From Neobacillus sp. FSL H8-0543 (GTDB taxonomy: Bacteria > Bacillota > Bacilli > Bacillales > Cytobacillaceae), in the NCBI RefSeq assembly GCF_038592905.1, contig NZ_CP151943.1, forward strand, positions 4,600,501 to 4,664,500: a DNA stretch of 64,000 bases, read 5' to 3'. Of the stretch, positions 1 through 8,229 are shown piece by piece. Within the stretch, counting starts at the first letter, position 1. Every line of letters begins with the position of its first letter. The notes beneath the pieces are model-generated. The model did not search any database. It worked only from the letters and a program-made list of their open reading frames with translations, and was not told where the DNA came from. Made by a program: the position numbers and the translations under genes.

Positions 1-106
1 AATGAAGTATTTGAGCCGCAATGGCTTGCGTTATCCGATTCCACAATACGGCATTCAACAGGATGTTAGGAGTGGATTGGAGGTGAGTTACGGGAAAAGG
101 GAGTAG
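1..106 (+). other. Possible 3' tail of an upstream gene
   Basis: Reading from base 2, a frame stays open to a TAG at 104-106 and gives 34 residues; reading from base 1, a second frame stays open to about base 69. Either could be the end of a gene that begins before the window. Neither tail resembles a family I recognise, and there is no terminator before the next gene, so an upstream member of the same transcript is possible. This is weak evidence. Confidence 0.2.
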
Positions 107-155
107 TTTTGCAAGAATAAGGATACGATTCAAAAAAACGAGGGGTGACGGATAA

Positions 156-1712
156 GTGAGTGAGATTACTGCTTTAAATCGTGTAGCAATTGGTGACATT
201 ATTCGAAGGACAGCTGCAAAAAATCCTGATAAAACAGCGGTTGTTTCCGGTGAAAAAAGGCTTACCTATAAAGACTTTAACGATGATTGTAACCGTTTTG
301 CACACTATTTGTTAGATCTTGGTTTACAAAAAGGAGATTCCGTTGCGACGATTTGCGGGAATTCCTGGCAATTCCTTGTTTCTATCTTTGGGATTGCAAA
401 GGCAGGTTTAATCTGGGTTCCAATTAATCCTGGCGTTTCCTTTAATGAAAAGGTCTATATTCTTTCGGAAGTACAGGCGAAAGTACTCCTAGCTGACGAG
501 GTATTTATAAAGGGGAAAAAAGAAGAGTTTTCAGCCATTTGTCCTGAATTAATCGTAATTGGCGAAGGAGCCCTGGAGGCGGAAAAATTTGAAAATACCC
601 TTCAATCCAATCATACAGCAGAGCCTGAAGTAAACATCGGTGACAGGGATATTGCCCAGATTATGTTTACAAGTGGAACCACGGGAACACCGAAAGGAGT
701 CCTCATTAACCATCAGGCTGTGTTCATTGCTAGCCTTGCTAATATCATTGAGGCTGGAATGGTGAAAGAAGACATTGCCACACTAATCATGCCAGTGTTC
801 CATTGTGCCCAGCATGCACTGGTAGCATCCTTTTTCCATCTCGGGTCTACCTTAGTCATCATTCCAGGATATGATCCTGAAGCATTTATGAAAACGGTCG
901 AAAAAGAAAAGATTACTTGGATGTTTGGTCTGCCTATAATGTATAGAGCTTTTCTCTATCATCCTTCCTTTAAAAAATATAATCTATCAAGCCTGCGCTA
1001 TTGTTTATATGCGATGGCACCAATGGATCGAAATACGCTTGAAAAAGGGATTAAGGAACTTGGCTGTGATTTTGCACTGGGGTCGGGCCAAACTGAAATG
1101 TACCCAGCAACCTGTGTTTTCAAACCCGAAGACCAGCTTAGGAAATCTGGACCTTATTGGGGAGTTGCGTCATTGATTACCGATATAGCGATAATGGATG
1201 AAAAGGGCAGCCTGCTTGGTAAAAAGGAAGTTGGTGAAATCGTCCATCGCGGACCAAATGTCATGGATGGGTATCTCAATAATCCAGAAGAAACAAACCG
1301 GGCGAGACAGTTTGGCTGGCACCATACGGGAGATTTGGGCTACTTAGATGAGGATGGACTGCTCATGTTTGTTGATAGGAAGAAGGACATGATCAAAACA
1401 GGTGGGGAAAATGTTGCTTCGATTCAAGTGGAACAGGTTCTGATTTCCTATCCGAAAGTACTAAATGCAGTGGCGGTTGGGCTTCCACATGAGCGCTGGG
1501 TGGAGGCGGTAACGGCGTTTGTTGTCTTAAAGCCAGGGGAGACAGCCACAAAGGAGGATATCCTTGCCTACTGCAAAGAGCATCTTGGTAGTTTCCAAGT
1601 TCCAAAAGAAGTGGTAATTGTTCCTGAGCTTCCGCTGACAACCACTGGTAAAATTCAAAAGCATATCCTTAGGGATAAATATCAAAGCTTATATTCGAAT
1701 AATCTTGTTTAG
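156..1712 (+). CDS. Acyl-CoA synthetase (AMP-binding, ANL superfamily)
   Basis: The enzyme should activate a free carboxylic acid with ATP and CoA to acyl-CoA through an acyl-adenylate, in the cytosol. The 518-residue product has the phosphate-binding P-loop TSGTTGTPKG near residue 170, the GQTEMYP block near residue 310, the HTGDLGYLDEDG hinge region near residue 390 and the C-terminal catalytic lysine in TTGKIQK near residue 500. Length is normal for the family. The GTG start follows AGGGGTG at 142-148. It precedes a second ligase on the same strand and lies upstream of a beta-oxidation operon, so a fatty or branched acid is the likely substrate, but the chain length cannot be read from the sequence. 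Confidence 0.9.
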   Translation: MSEITALNRVAIGDIIRRTAAKNPDKTAVVSGEKRLTYKDFNDDCNRFAHYLLDLGLQKGDSVATICGNSWQFLVSIFGIAKAGLIWVPINPGVSFNEKVYILSEVQAKVLLADEVFIKGKKEEFSAICPELIVIGEGALEAEKFENTLQSNHTAEPEVNIGDRDIAQIMFTSGTTGTPKGVLINHQAVFIASLANIIEAGMVKEDIATLIMPVFHCAQHALVASFFHLGSTLVIIPGYDPEAFMKTVEKEKITWMFGLPIMYRAFLYHPSFKKYNLSSLRYCLYAMAPMDRNTLEKGIKELGCDFALGSGQTEMYPATCVFKPEDQLRKSGPYWGVASLITDIAIMDEKGSLLGKKEVGEIVHRGPNVMDGYLNNPEETNRARQFGWHHTGDLGYLDEDGLLMFVDRKKDMIKTGGENVASIQVEQVLISYPKVLNAVAVGLPHERWVEAVTAFVVLKPGETATKEDILAYCKEHLGSFQVPKEVVIVPELPLTTTGKIQKHILRDKYQSLYSNNLV

Positions 1713-1738
1713 ATGGTTAAGCACATTGTTGATTCTCT

Positions 1739-1866
1739 GTTGATTGGAGCGGAAGGCACGAGACTCCGGCGGGAGAAGCAAGTCTTGGGAGACCCCGCAG
1801 GAGCATAGCGACAAGGAGGCTCCCGGACTGCCCGCGGAAAGCGAAGTGCCTGGAGCGGAAATCAAC
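1739..1866. repeat. Bacillaceae-type interspersed repeat (REP/MITE-like)
   Basis: This 128-bp intergenic element begins GTTGATT and ends AATCAAC, so its tips are complementary. Inside each tip is the direct block GGAGCGGAA, then GGCAC on the left and GTGCC on the right, again complementary. GC-rich internal arms (around CTCCGGCGGGAG and CCCGCAGGAG) add more pairing. From memory, closely similar elements are scattered through many Bacillaceae genomes between genes. It is far more GC-rich than its surroundings. No open frame is conserved. It may be a structured RNA, a miniature mobile element or both. Confidence 0.7.
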
Positions 1867-1909
1867 AGGCAAGGTTAACAAAGCCTGCTATATAGGGGAG
1901 GTGGATAGT

Positions 1910-3484
1910 TTGAAAGAGTGGATTGTTCATAAAGCATTAACAAATGCTGCAGCAAAGTATCCGGATAAACCATTCGTACTCTATCAGAATGAGAGGATTA
2001 CATTTAAGGAACTGGATGAGATTTCAGATAGACTTGCAACTGCCCTGCTCGAGGAAGGATTTACAAAAGGAGATAATCTAGCGATTTTGGCTTTGAATCA
2101 GTTGGAGTGGCTTTACACCTATTTTGCGGCAGCAAAGATTGGTGTCGGTGTGGTGGCTTTAAATGCTCGCTATCGTGAGGCAGAATTGGATTATATGCTA
2201 AACAATTCAAAGTCTAAAGGAATTGTTAGCATTTCCCAGCATCAGGGATTTGACTTTTCTGAATTTTTTCAACGGTTTCGTGACAAAATGCCTACAGTTG
2301 AAAAATATATATTTATTGGAAAGGGCTTTGAAGGAAGTTTAAGCTTCAGCGATTTAGTCCAACATTCAGTTGATAAAAGCAGACTAGATAGTTGCAAAAA
2401 GAAGGTAAAAGAAAATGATACTGCCATCGTGATTTACACATCTGGAACAACTGGAAAGCCGAAGGGAACGATGATAACTAATCGAAGTATTCTTGAGTCG
2501 GCGAATGCCCAGGCCAATCATTTGTCCATTACGGAAAAAGATTGTACCGTTGGAAGTCTGCCGCTCAATCATGTTGGCGGAATTACCTGTGCTGTTCATG
2601 CCCTATTATTGAAATTCGGTAGTATTGTGTTGATTCCCGAATTTATACCAGAAACGGTATTGCAAGTGATTGACCAGGTAAAACCAACAATCTTTGGTGG
2701 TGTCCCAACCATGTATCTCATGCTCTGTAATCATAAAGATATCGACCAATACGACCTTAACTCGATTAAAATAGGTATTGTTGGCGGGTCAAATGTGGAT
2801 CCGAGTCAATGTGAAATGATTGCTTTACACTTCCCAAATGCCAAAATCATTAATTTATACGGCCTTAGTGAATCATCTGGTGCATGTATTTTGACTAAGT
2901 TAACAGATTCCTTAAAAAGAGTGCAGGAAAGTATCGGGGTTCCCATCGGTGATTTTAAAATTAAGATTGTTGATACAGAACAGAAAGAGCTTCCCTATGG
3001 TGAAGTGGGTGAAATAGCGGTCAAAGGGAACTTTAGGGCGAAAGGATACTTTGATCTTGCTGAAGAAACAAAACTCACCTTTTCAGAAGATGGCTGGCTC
3101 TATACGGGCGATATCGGCTATCTCGATCATGAAGGGTATGTTTTCTTGAAAGGCCGTAAGAAGGAGATGTATATCCAGGGAGGGTATAATGTTTATCCAG
3201 TAGAGGTTGAAAGTGTCCTCATGTCCCACCCGAAGGTATCATTTGCTGCTGGAATTGGTGTACCGGATTCTTTCCTGGGTGAAGTGGGTCTATACTATAT
3301 TATACCAAAGGATGGGGCAACTTTATCAGAAGATGAATTGAAATTCTTCTGTAAGCAGCATTTAGCAGATTATAAGGTTCCAAGACAAATTGTTTTTGTA
3401 AAGAATCTTCCACAGACACCAGCGGGAAAAATACAAAAGTCTAAATTGAAGGAGCAATACTTAAAACAATTGCCATCAAAATAG
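1910..3484 (+). CDS. Acyl-CoA synthetase (AMP-binding, ANL superfamily), second copy
   Basis: This is a second class I adenylate-forming CoA ligase of about 524 residues, forming acyl-CoA from an organic acid. The P-loop YTSGTTGKPKGTM, the block YGLSESSG, the hinge YTGDIGYLDHEG and the C-terminal AGKIQKSKLK are all present. I place the start at TTG 1910 because GGAGG at 1897-1901 gives an 8-base spacer; a GTG at 1901 in the same frame overlaps that ribosome site. It is only moderately similar to the first ligase, so the two probably differ in substrate. A 14-bp hairpin at 3491-3523 ends the transcript against the convergent regulator. Confidence 0.88.
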   Translation: MKEWIVHKALTNAAAKYPDKPFVLYQNERITFKELDEISDRLATALLEEGFTKGDNLAILALNQLEWLYTYFAAAKIGVGVVALNARYREAELDYMLNNSKSKGIVSISQHQGFDFSEFFQRFRDKMPTVEKYIFIGKGFEGSLSFSDLVQHSVDKSRLDSCKKKVKENDTAIVIYTSGTTGKPKGTMITNRSILESANAQANHLSITEKDCTVGSLPLNHVGGITCAVHALLLKFGSIVLIPEFIPETVLQVIDQVKPTIFGGVPTMYLMLCNHKDIDQYDLNSIKIGIVGGSNVDPSQCEMIALHFPNAKIINLYGLSESSGACILTKLTDSLKRVQESIGVPIGDFKIKIVDTEQKELPYGEVGEIAVKGNFRAKGYFDLAEETKLTFSEDGWLYTGDIGYLDHEGYVFLKGRKKEMYIQGGYNVYPVEVESVLMSHPKVSFAAGIGVPDSFLGEVGLYYIIPKDGATLSEDELKFFCKQHLADYKVPRQIVFVKNLPQTPAGKIQKSKLKEQYLKQLPSK

Positions 3485-3490
3485 ACGAAA

Positions 3491-3524
3491 AACAACCATA
3501 TAGGGCCTACCTATATGGTTGTTT
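3491..3524. terminator. Bidirectional intrinsic terminator
   Basis: A perfect 14-bp stem (3491-3504 with 3510-3523) and a 5-base loop lie between two convergent genes. A-rich sequence precedes it and T-rich sequence follows it, so it can serve both strands. Confidence 0.85.
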
Positions 3525-3526
3525 CA

Positions 3527-5665
3527 TTAAGATGAGGAGAATTTAACCTCTAATTCTTCAGTAATTTGATACTTTTTTATTTTTTGGTAGAGTGTAGTTC
3601 TGCTGATGCCAAGTAATTCAGCGGTTTTTGAGCGGTTTCCCTGGCAGGCCTTTAAGGCTTGCAGGATGACCTGTTTTTCAGTCTGATGCATTGAATGCTT
3701 TCGGTTAATCTTCATAGTTGACTCTGACTTTTCAGGTAGTGGAAGAGAAGTGGGGGCTTCAAGTAAATTCATTTCTTTCGGAAGATGACTCTTCTCTATC
3801 CAATTTGTTTGACTGAAATGAAAGGCTCTTTCCAAAACATTTTCTAATTGTCTAATATTTCCTGGCCAATGATATCGTTGAAAGCTGTGAATGACTTGTG
3901 GTGAAATCCCATTGATATTCTTGCTCGTTTTTCGATTGATTTTATTAATAAAATGAGTGCAAAGTACTGGAATATCATCAAGCCTTTCTCTTAATGGAGG
4001 GATGTGTAAATGGATGACGTGTATACGGTAATAGAGATCCTCTCTAAATTTACCTCGGTTAATAAGCTCAGCTAAATCTTTATTGGTTGCCGAAATAATT
4101 CTTACGTTCACTTTGGTTGGTTTAGTTGCACCAATTCTTTCAAACTCCTGTTCTTGCAGCACTCTTAAAAGCTTTACTTGTAGGGAAAGGGGCATATCGC
4201 CAATTTCATCCAAAAAGAGTGTGCCATTATCGGCTAATTCAAATTTTCCAGGTTTGCCTCCTTTTTTTGCCCCCGTAAAGGCTCCATCTGCATAACCGAA
4301 GAATTCAGATTCCAGTAATTCTTCAGGGATGGCCCCGCAATTAACCTTAATAAAGGCTCCTTTCCGGCCAGATTCGTTATGGATGCCTTCTGCAAACAGT
4401 TCTTTGCCTGTACCACTTTCACCTGTAATGATGACATTGGATAAAGATTTCGCTGCGATTACGGCATCCTGTTTGAATTTTTCCATTTGCGGATTGTGAG
4501 TGATAACATGGTCAAAGGGGCTGGTATCTTTGGAGATACGATACAATTCTCCGCGGTAGTATGAAATCTCACTTTCTAGTTTATCCATATGTAGAAAGAT
4601 ATCTTTCCAAGCTTCTAGTTGCTGAAAAATGATTTTTATGATGGCGCCAATTCTTTGCCCATCCTCGTAAATGGGCATTTGCGCAACAATACAATTTTGA
4701 CCATGGATGGGGATAAGTTCGCCCTCCATTTTTTTTTCAAACTCCAATCGGGGACCTGAAGGAATCTGCGGTGCGATTTTAATAATCGATTGCCCGATGA
4801 TCTCGTCATGATCATCAAGTTGAAATAGTTCCTTAAAACCCTGATTAACCATAGTAATATGGCCGTGCTTATCGGTAACAGCAACGCCATCGTAGGCCAA
4901 TTCAAGAGCACTATCTAGAATTTTTTTTAACTGTTTCGTCGTTACTAGTTCATTTGCAATGTTCTCATAAGAGGTGACATCTCGTAAAACGGCCATGGCA
5001 CCTGTCACCCTGTCGATTTCCTTGATGGGGATAAATGAAGCAATAACGGTAATGTTATCGTAGCGTATTCGCTTGGCATCCTGAATTTCTCCCGTTTTCA
5101 ATGTTTCAATTAGCCACCTTCTGAATGGGGGAAGAAAACGGTCAATTGGCGCCTCTAATAAATGTTTGCCATTTAATTGGAGAAGGTTAAGAGCAGTTTG
5201 ATTAAATGTGGTGATCCTCAGGTTAGAATCCACAGAGATGACAGCATCCTGAAGGTTTTCAATCAGCGACTTCATACGGTTTAGTGTATCCTGCAATACG
5301 GTCATATGGGAGTTAACCAAGTCTGACTTTGACATGATGCCGTAGACCTCTTGATTGTGGTCAAGCACGACTGCATGACTGACCTTTCCTTTTATCATGA
5401 TGTCCCTTGCAGCAATGAGTGACTGATCTTTGTGGATTGTGATAACGCTTTCATTTATTAACGGTTTAATCTGATCATCGAGCGAAAGGTTATGTAGCAG
5501 TGCCCGATAGATGGCGTTTTTATGAATGATTCCAGCTAGTTTTTTGTCTTTTGTAATACAGCCAAGGTCAGCTCGATTTTCGAGAAAAGCGGCTATGGCT
5601 TCACGAATCGTACTAGTTAGCGATAGCTTGACATAATTTACGGTTGTAAAACTACTAACCTTCAA
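3527..5665 (-). CDS. Sigma-54-dependent activator with CBS pair, two PAS domains, AAA+ and Fis-type HTH
   Basis: The product is a bacterial enhancer-binding protein of 712 residues that should remodel sigma-54 (SigL) RNA polymerase. Residues 1-120 look like a CBS pair, 130-235 and 250-350 like PAS domains, 385-615 like the AAA+ motor and 670-705 like a Fis-type helix-turn-helix. The motor is complete: Walker A GESGTGKE at 415-422, GAFTGA loop at 461-466, and Walker B GTLFLDEIGD at 481-490. The start is TTG at 5665 behind CTGAGGTGAG. It is transcribed away from the acyl-CoA operon, across an intergenic region holding a perfect -24/-12 promoter, which makes it the obvious activator of that operon. 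CBS and PAS domains suggest that it senses adenylates, acyl-CoA or a related small ligand; that part is inference. Confidence 0.93.
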   Translation of the reverse strand: MKVSSFTTVNYVKLSLTSTIREAIAAFLENRADLGCITKDKKLAGIIHKNAIYRALLHNLSLDDQIKPLINESVITIHKDQSLIAARDIMIKGKVSHAVVLDHNQEVYGIMSKSDLVNSHMTVLQDTLNRMKSLIENLQDAVISVDSNLRITTFNQTALNLLQLNGKHLLEAPIDRFLPPFRRWLIETLKTGEIQDAKRIRYDNITVIASFIPIKEIDRVTGAMAVLRDVTSYENIANELVTTKQLKKILDSALELAYDGVAVTDKHGHITMVNQGFKELFQLDDHDEIIGQSIIKIAPQIPSGPRLEFEKKMEGELIPIHGQNCIVAQMPIYEDGQRIGAIIKIIFQQLEAWKDIFLHMDKLESEISYYRGELYRISKDTSPFDHVITHNPQMEKFKQDAVIAAKSLSNVIITGESGTGKELFAEGIHNESGRKGAFIKVNCGAIPEELLESEFFGYADGAFTGAKKGGKPGKFELADNGTLFLDEIGDMPLSLQVKLLRVLQEQEFERIGATKPTKVNVRIISATNKDLAELINRGKFREDLYYRIHVIHLHIPPLRERLDDIPVLCTHFINKINRKTSKNINGISPQVIHSFQRYHWPGNIRQLENVLERAFHFSQTNWIEKSHLPKEMNLLEAPTSLPLPEKSESTMKINRKHSMHQTEKQVILQALKACQGNRSKTAELLGISRTTLYQKIKKYQITEELEVKFSSS

Positions 5666-5743
5666 ATATTCTCACCTCAGTATTCAGAAAATTAATACAA
5701 TTCATATTATAGCGGTGATTTCCAGATATTACAACGCTTTTAC

Positions 5744-5791
5744 TGTTCACTTCTTCGTACAACTGTTCATTTTTGTTTTCATTCGTGTTCA
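5744..5791. promoter_or_regulatory. Candidate upstream activator sites, phased TGTTCA repeats
   Basis: TGTTCA occurs at 5744-5749, 5764-5769 and 5786-5791; the first two share ACTGTTCA. The spacings of 20 and 22 bases place all three on one face of the helix, about 100-145 bases upstream of the predicted sigma-54 start site. This position and phasing fit the enhancer-binding sites of the divergent activator. The assignment is inference. Confidence 0.45.
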
Positions 5792-5819
5792 ATTTCTGGT
5801 TGGGTTTTCAAATTTGTAA

Positions 5820-5851
5820 TGGCAGAAAGCTGAACCAAACCATTTCTGCCA
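5820..5851. promoter_or_regulatory. Perfect 9-bp inverted repeat next to the sigma-54 promoter
   Basis: TGGCAGAAA at 5820-5828 is mirrored exactly by TTTCTGCCA at 5843-5851, with a 14-base spacer. It ends 12 bases before the -24 element. It could be an activator or repressor site, or an IHF-like bending region; it is close for a classical enhancer. Confidence 0.5.
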
Positions 5852-5862
5852 AACGGAGAAAG

Positions 5863-5880
5863 TTGGCACGTCTCTTGCAT
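5863..5880 (+). promoter_or_regulatory. Sigma-54 (SigL) -24/-12 promoter
   Basis: The sequence TTGGCACG, four bases, TTGCAT matches the sigma-54 consensus: GG at 5865-5866 and GC at 5877-5878 are separated by exactly ten bases. A start site near 5890 would give a 30-base leader before the first gene of the operon. The divergent gene encodes a sigma-54 activator with an intact GAFTGA loop, which supports the call independently. Confidence 0.92.
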
Positions 5881-5919
5881 TATAAAACATAGTGAGAGAA
5901 AAAGTGAGAGGTGAAAGAC

Positions 5920-6705
5920 ATGGTCTTTAAAACGATTCTCTATGAAGAAAATGAGAACGTCGCGAAAGTGACGTTGAACGAACCAGAAAGGAGAAACCCG
6001 TTAACAGAAAAATCAACAAAAGAGCTCATCCATGCCATCCGGGAAGCGGACCGTAATCCCGCGATTAGAGCCATCATTCTTACGGGTGCGGGAAAAGCCT
6101 TTTCTGCTGGCGGGAATCTGAATGACTTTAAGAAAAATTTGGAACGAACAGCACCCGATCTTTATTTTGAAGGAAAAGAAAGTACGGAACTTTTCAAATT
6201 AGGTGCAGAAGTAACTACTCCATTAATTGCAAGTGTCAATGGTCCGGCTTTAGGTGGAGGGACAGGACTTGTCGCAATGTGCCAGCTTGCCGTCGCTTCG
6301 ACTGAGGCCAAGTTAGGTTTAACGGAATTGAGGCTTGGATTGGTACCGTTCGTCATCATGCCTTGGGTCCGGCGTGCGGTAGGGGACCGGAAAACGATGG
6401 AAATGATGCTGACGGCTGAAATCCTTTCGGCAGAACAGGCAAAGGAGGCAAACCTCGTTCATCGAGTGGTCAGACCGGAAGATCTTGAATCGGAAACCTG
6501 GAAACTTGCCCAGCTTGTGGCTGGCTTTAGTCCACTGGCTGTCAAGTTAAGCTTGGATGCCTTTTATAAAACGGAACAAATGGATTTAATGAAGTCATTT
6601 GATTATTTAACTACGTTAAGGCTTGTGTCCTTTATGAGTGAAGATTTAAAAGAAGGTGCATCTGCATTTCTTGAAAAAAGACAGCCGACTTGGCATGGAA
6701 AATAA
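5920..6705 (+). CDS. Enoyl-CoA hydratase/isomerase family (crotonase)
   Basis: The product should hydrate or isomerise an enoyl-CoA. Crotonase hallmarks are the two oxyanion-hole segments, SAGGNL near residue 67 and GPALGGG near residue 110, and the acidic active-site region TELRLGLVP near residue 140. Length (261 residues) is normal. I start at ATG 5920 because AGAGGTG at 5907-5913 gives a 6-base spacer; the in-frame GTG at 5911 lies inside that site. It is the first gene of the sigma-54 operon. Besides a plain hydratase, it could be a methylglutaconyl-CoA-type hydratase, given the carboxylase parts downstream. Confidence 0.88.
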   Translation: MVFKTILYEENENVAKVTLNEPERRNPLTEKSTKELIHAIREADRNPAIRAIILTGAGKAFSAGGNLNDFKKNLERTAPDLYFEGKESTELFKLGAEVTTPLIASVNGPALGGGTGLVAMCQLAVASTEAKLGLTELRLGLVPFVIMPWVRRAVGDRKTMEMMLTAEILSAEQAKEANLVHRVVRPEDLESETWKLAQLVAGFSPLAVKLSLDAFYKTEQMDLMKSFDYLTTLRLVSFMSEDLKEGASAFLEKRQPTWHGK

Positions 6706-6721
6706 TAAGGGAGAGAGCAGA

Positions 6722-6940
6722 ATGGCGGAAATTTTGGCGGAAATGGCAGGAAACGTCTGGAAAATTGAGGTGAAAGAAAACGATGTTGTCAAGGTAGGTG
6801 ACATCCTGGTCATTTTAGAGTCGATGAAAATGGAAATCCCGATTGAATCAACACATGCAGGGGTGGTAACAGCCATCAACACAGCAGAAGGAGAGTTTGT
6901 TCAAGAGGGCGATGTCCTTGTGAAGATTACCACTGATTAA
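6722..6940 (+). CDS. Small biotin carrier (biotinyl/lipoyl attachment) protein
   Basis: This 72-residue protein is a single biotinyl domain, with ESMKME placing the biotinylated lysine at residue 36 and the usual flanking beta-strand pattern. It should carry CO2 for an acyl-CoA carboxylase; the carboxyltransferase partner lies four genes downstream. The start ATG 6722 has AAGGGAG eight bases before it. It resembles the free-standing carrier of the B. subtilis yng cluster (YngHB type, from memory). The unusual point is that no biotin carboxylase gene is found in the window, so that subunit must be supplied from elsewhere. Confidence 0.88.
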   Translation: MAEILAEMAGNVWKIEVKENDVVKVGDILVILESMKMEIPIESTHAGVVTAINTAEGEFVQEGDVLVKITTD

Positions 6941-6959
6941 CGAATAGGAGGACATTTAG

Positions 6960-7043
6960 ATGAAAAAGGTTAGGATTAAAGCTGCGAAGGGATTTTATGG
7001 TGATACTATTGAGCCTGCTGTTGCATTATTAACTGATTTATAA
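6960..7043 (+). pseudogene. Truncated AtuA-family gene remnant, 27 codons
   Basis: A good ribosome site (AGGAGG at 6947-6952) leads into an ATG and 27 codons, ending at TAA 7041-7043. The peptide matches the N-terminus of the full AtuA-family protein encoded at 17605 at 17 of 27 positions, including the block GFYGD. The other roughly 420 residues are missing, and the next gene follows after 18 bases. This looks like a deletion that removed the body of an AtuA gene but left its translation start. A functional small peptide cannot be excluded. Confidence 0.75.
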
Positions 7044-7061
7044 AAATGAGGTGAAAAGGGA

Positions 7062-8210
7062 ATGACGTATGAACCGTATTTCACAGAGGAGCATGATCAG
7101 CTAAGAAAAATGATTAGAAGATTTGTAGAAAAAGAAATTGCTCCTTTTGTCGATGAATGGGAAGAACAGGGAGAATTTCCACGTTCGGTATTTACAAGAA
7201 TGGGTGAACTTGGGCTGTTAGGCCTTCATTATCCTGAGTCTGTTGGCGGTCAGGGGGGAGATTATTTTTCTGGTCTGGTCCTAGCTGAAGAAATGAATAA
7301 ATGCGGCTGTGGCGGCTTACCGATGGCGATTGCCGTTCAAACCGATATGGCCACACCTCCTATCTATAAGTTTGGAACGAAGGATCAGCATGAACGTTTC
7401 CTAAAGCCTGCGCTTAAAGGGGGAAAAATAGCTGCGATTGGCATTTCTGAACCTAACAATGGCTCGGATGTGATGGGAATTCAAACAAGAGCAAGGCGTG
7501 ATGGAGACGAATGGGTCATAAATGGGACAAAAACGTTTATTACGAACGGAACAAGAGCCGATTTTATTACGCTTGTGACAAGAACCTCTGACGACCTGGG
7601 CCCAAAAGGGATTAGCCTTTTTCTGGTTGAAACAGATCGGCCAGGTTTCTCCGTTGGGAAAAAATTAGATAAAGTCGGCATGCGTTCCTCAGATACGGCA
7701 GAATTGATCTTCGACACCGTCCGCATCCCCCACGAAAATCTGCTTGGCGAAGAAGGCAAAGGGTTTTATCAAATCATGTGGCAGCTTCAGGGGGAAAGAA
7801 TGATTGGCGCGGCCGGCGCGATTGGAAGTGCCGAACATGTATATGAACTTGCATTGAACTATGCAAAATCGAGGGAAGCTTTTCAGAAGCCGATTAGCAA
7901 TTTTCAAGTCATTGCACATTTGTTAGCTGAAATGAAGACCCAAATTGAAGTGTGCCGCGAAATGACATATGCAACAGCTTATAGGTTCTCAAAGGGGGAA
8001 GTGCCCTCGAAGGAAATTTCGATGACAAAATTGGCAGCAGCCCAAATGGGACATTGGGTAGCAGACCGAGCACTTCAGATTTTTGGAGGGAATGGCTATA
8101 TGGCAGAATATCCAATTGAACGTGCCTGGAGGGATAGCAGGCTGGCACGTATTGGCGGCGGTACCGATGAAGTCATGAAGGAGATTATTTCAAAGCAAAT
8201 CGGCTTGTAG
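7062..8210 (+). CDS. Acyl-CoA dehydrogenase, isovaleryl/long-chain catalytic type
   Basis: This FAD enzyme should introduce the alpha-beta double bond of an acyl-CoA. The 382 residues show the family blocks near 125-135 (AAIGISEPNNGSD), 155-165 (KTFITNG) and 335-370 (QIFGGNGYMAEYPIERAWRD). The usual C-terminal glutamate of medium-chain enzymes is replaced by glycine (GGGTDEVMKEI), as in long-chain and isovaleryl-CoA dehydrogenases. Those use a glutamate in helix G, and here GERMIG supplies Glu245. That suggests a branched or terpenoid-like substrate. The ATG follows TGAGGTG. It is followed after 19 bases by a paralogue. Confidence 0.92.
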   Translation: MTYEPYFTEEHDQLRKMIRRFVEKEIAPFVDEWEEQGEFPRSVFTRMGELGLLGLHYPESVGGQGGDYFSGLVLAEEMNKCGCGGLPMAIAVQTDMATPPIYKFGTKDQHERFLKPALKGGKIAAIGISEPNNGSDVMGIQTRARRDGDEWVINGTKTFITNGTRADFITLVTRTSDDLGPKGISLFLVETDRPGFSVGKKLDKVGMRSSDTAELIFDTVRIPHENLLGEEGKGFYQIMWQLQGERMIGAAGAIGSAEHVYELALNYAKSREAFQKPISNFQVIAHLLAEMKTQIEVCREMTYATAYRFSKGEVPSKEISMTKLAAAQMGHWVADRALQIFGGNGYMAEYPIERAWRDSRLARIGGGTDEVMKEIISKQIGL

Positions 8211-8229
8211 CAAGGGGAGGAGGATAACC

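Noticed and set aside
1393..1641. 82-residue minus-strand frame opposite the first ligase
   Set aside because: It is a shadow of a well-supported gene, low in complexity (Pro/Leu) and has no ribosome site. Similar shadows elsewhere were left out for the same reason.
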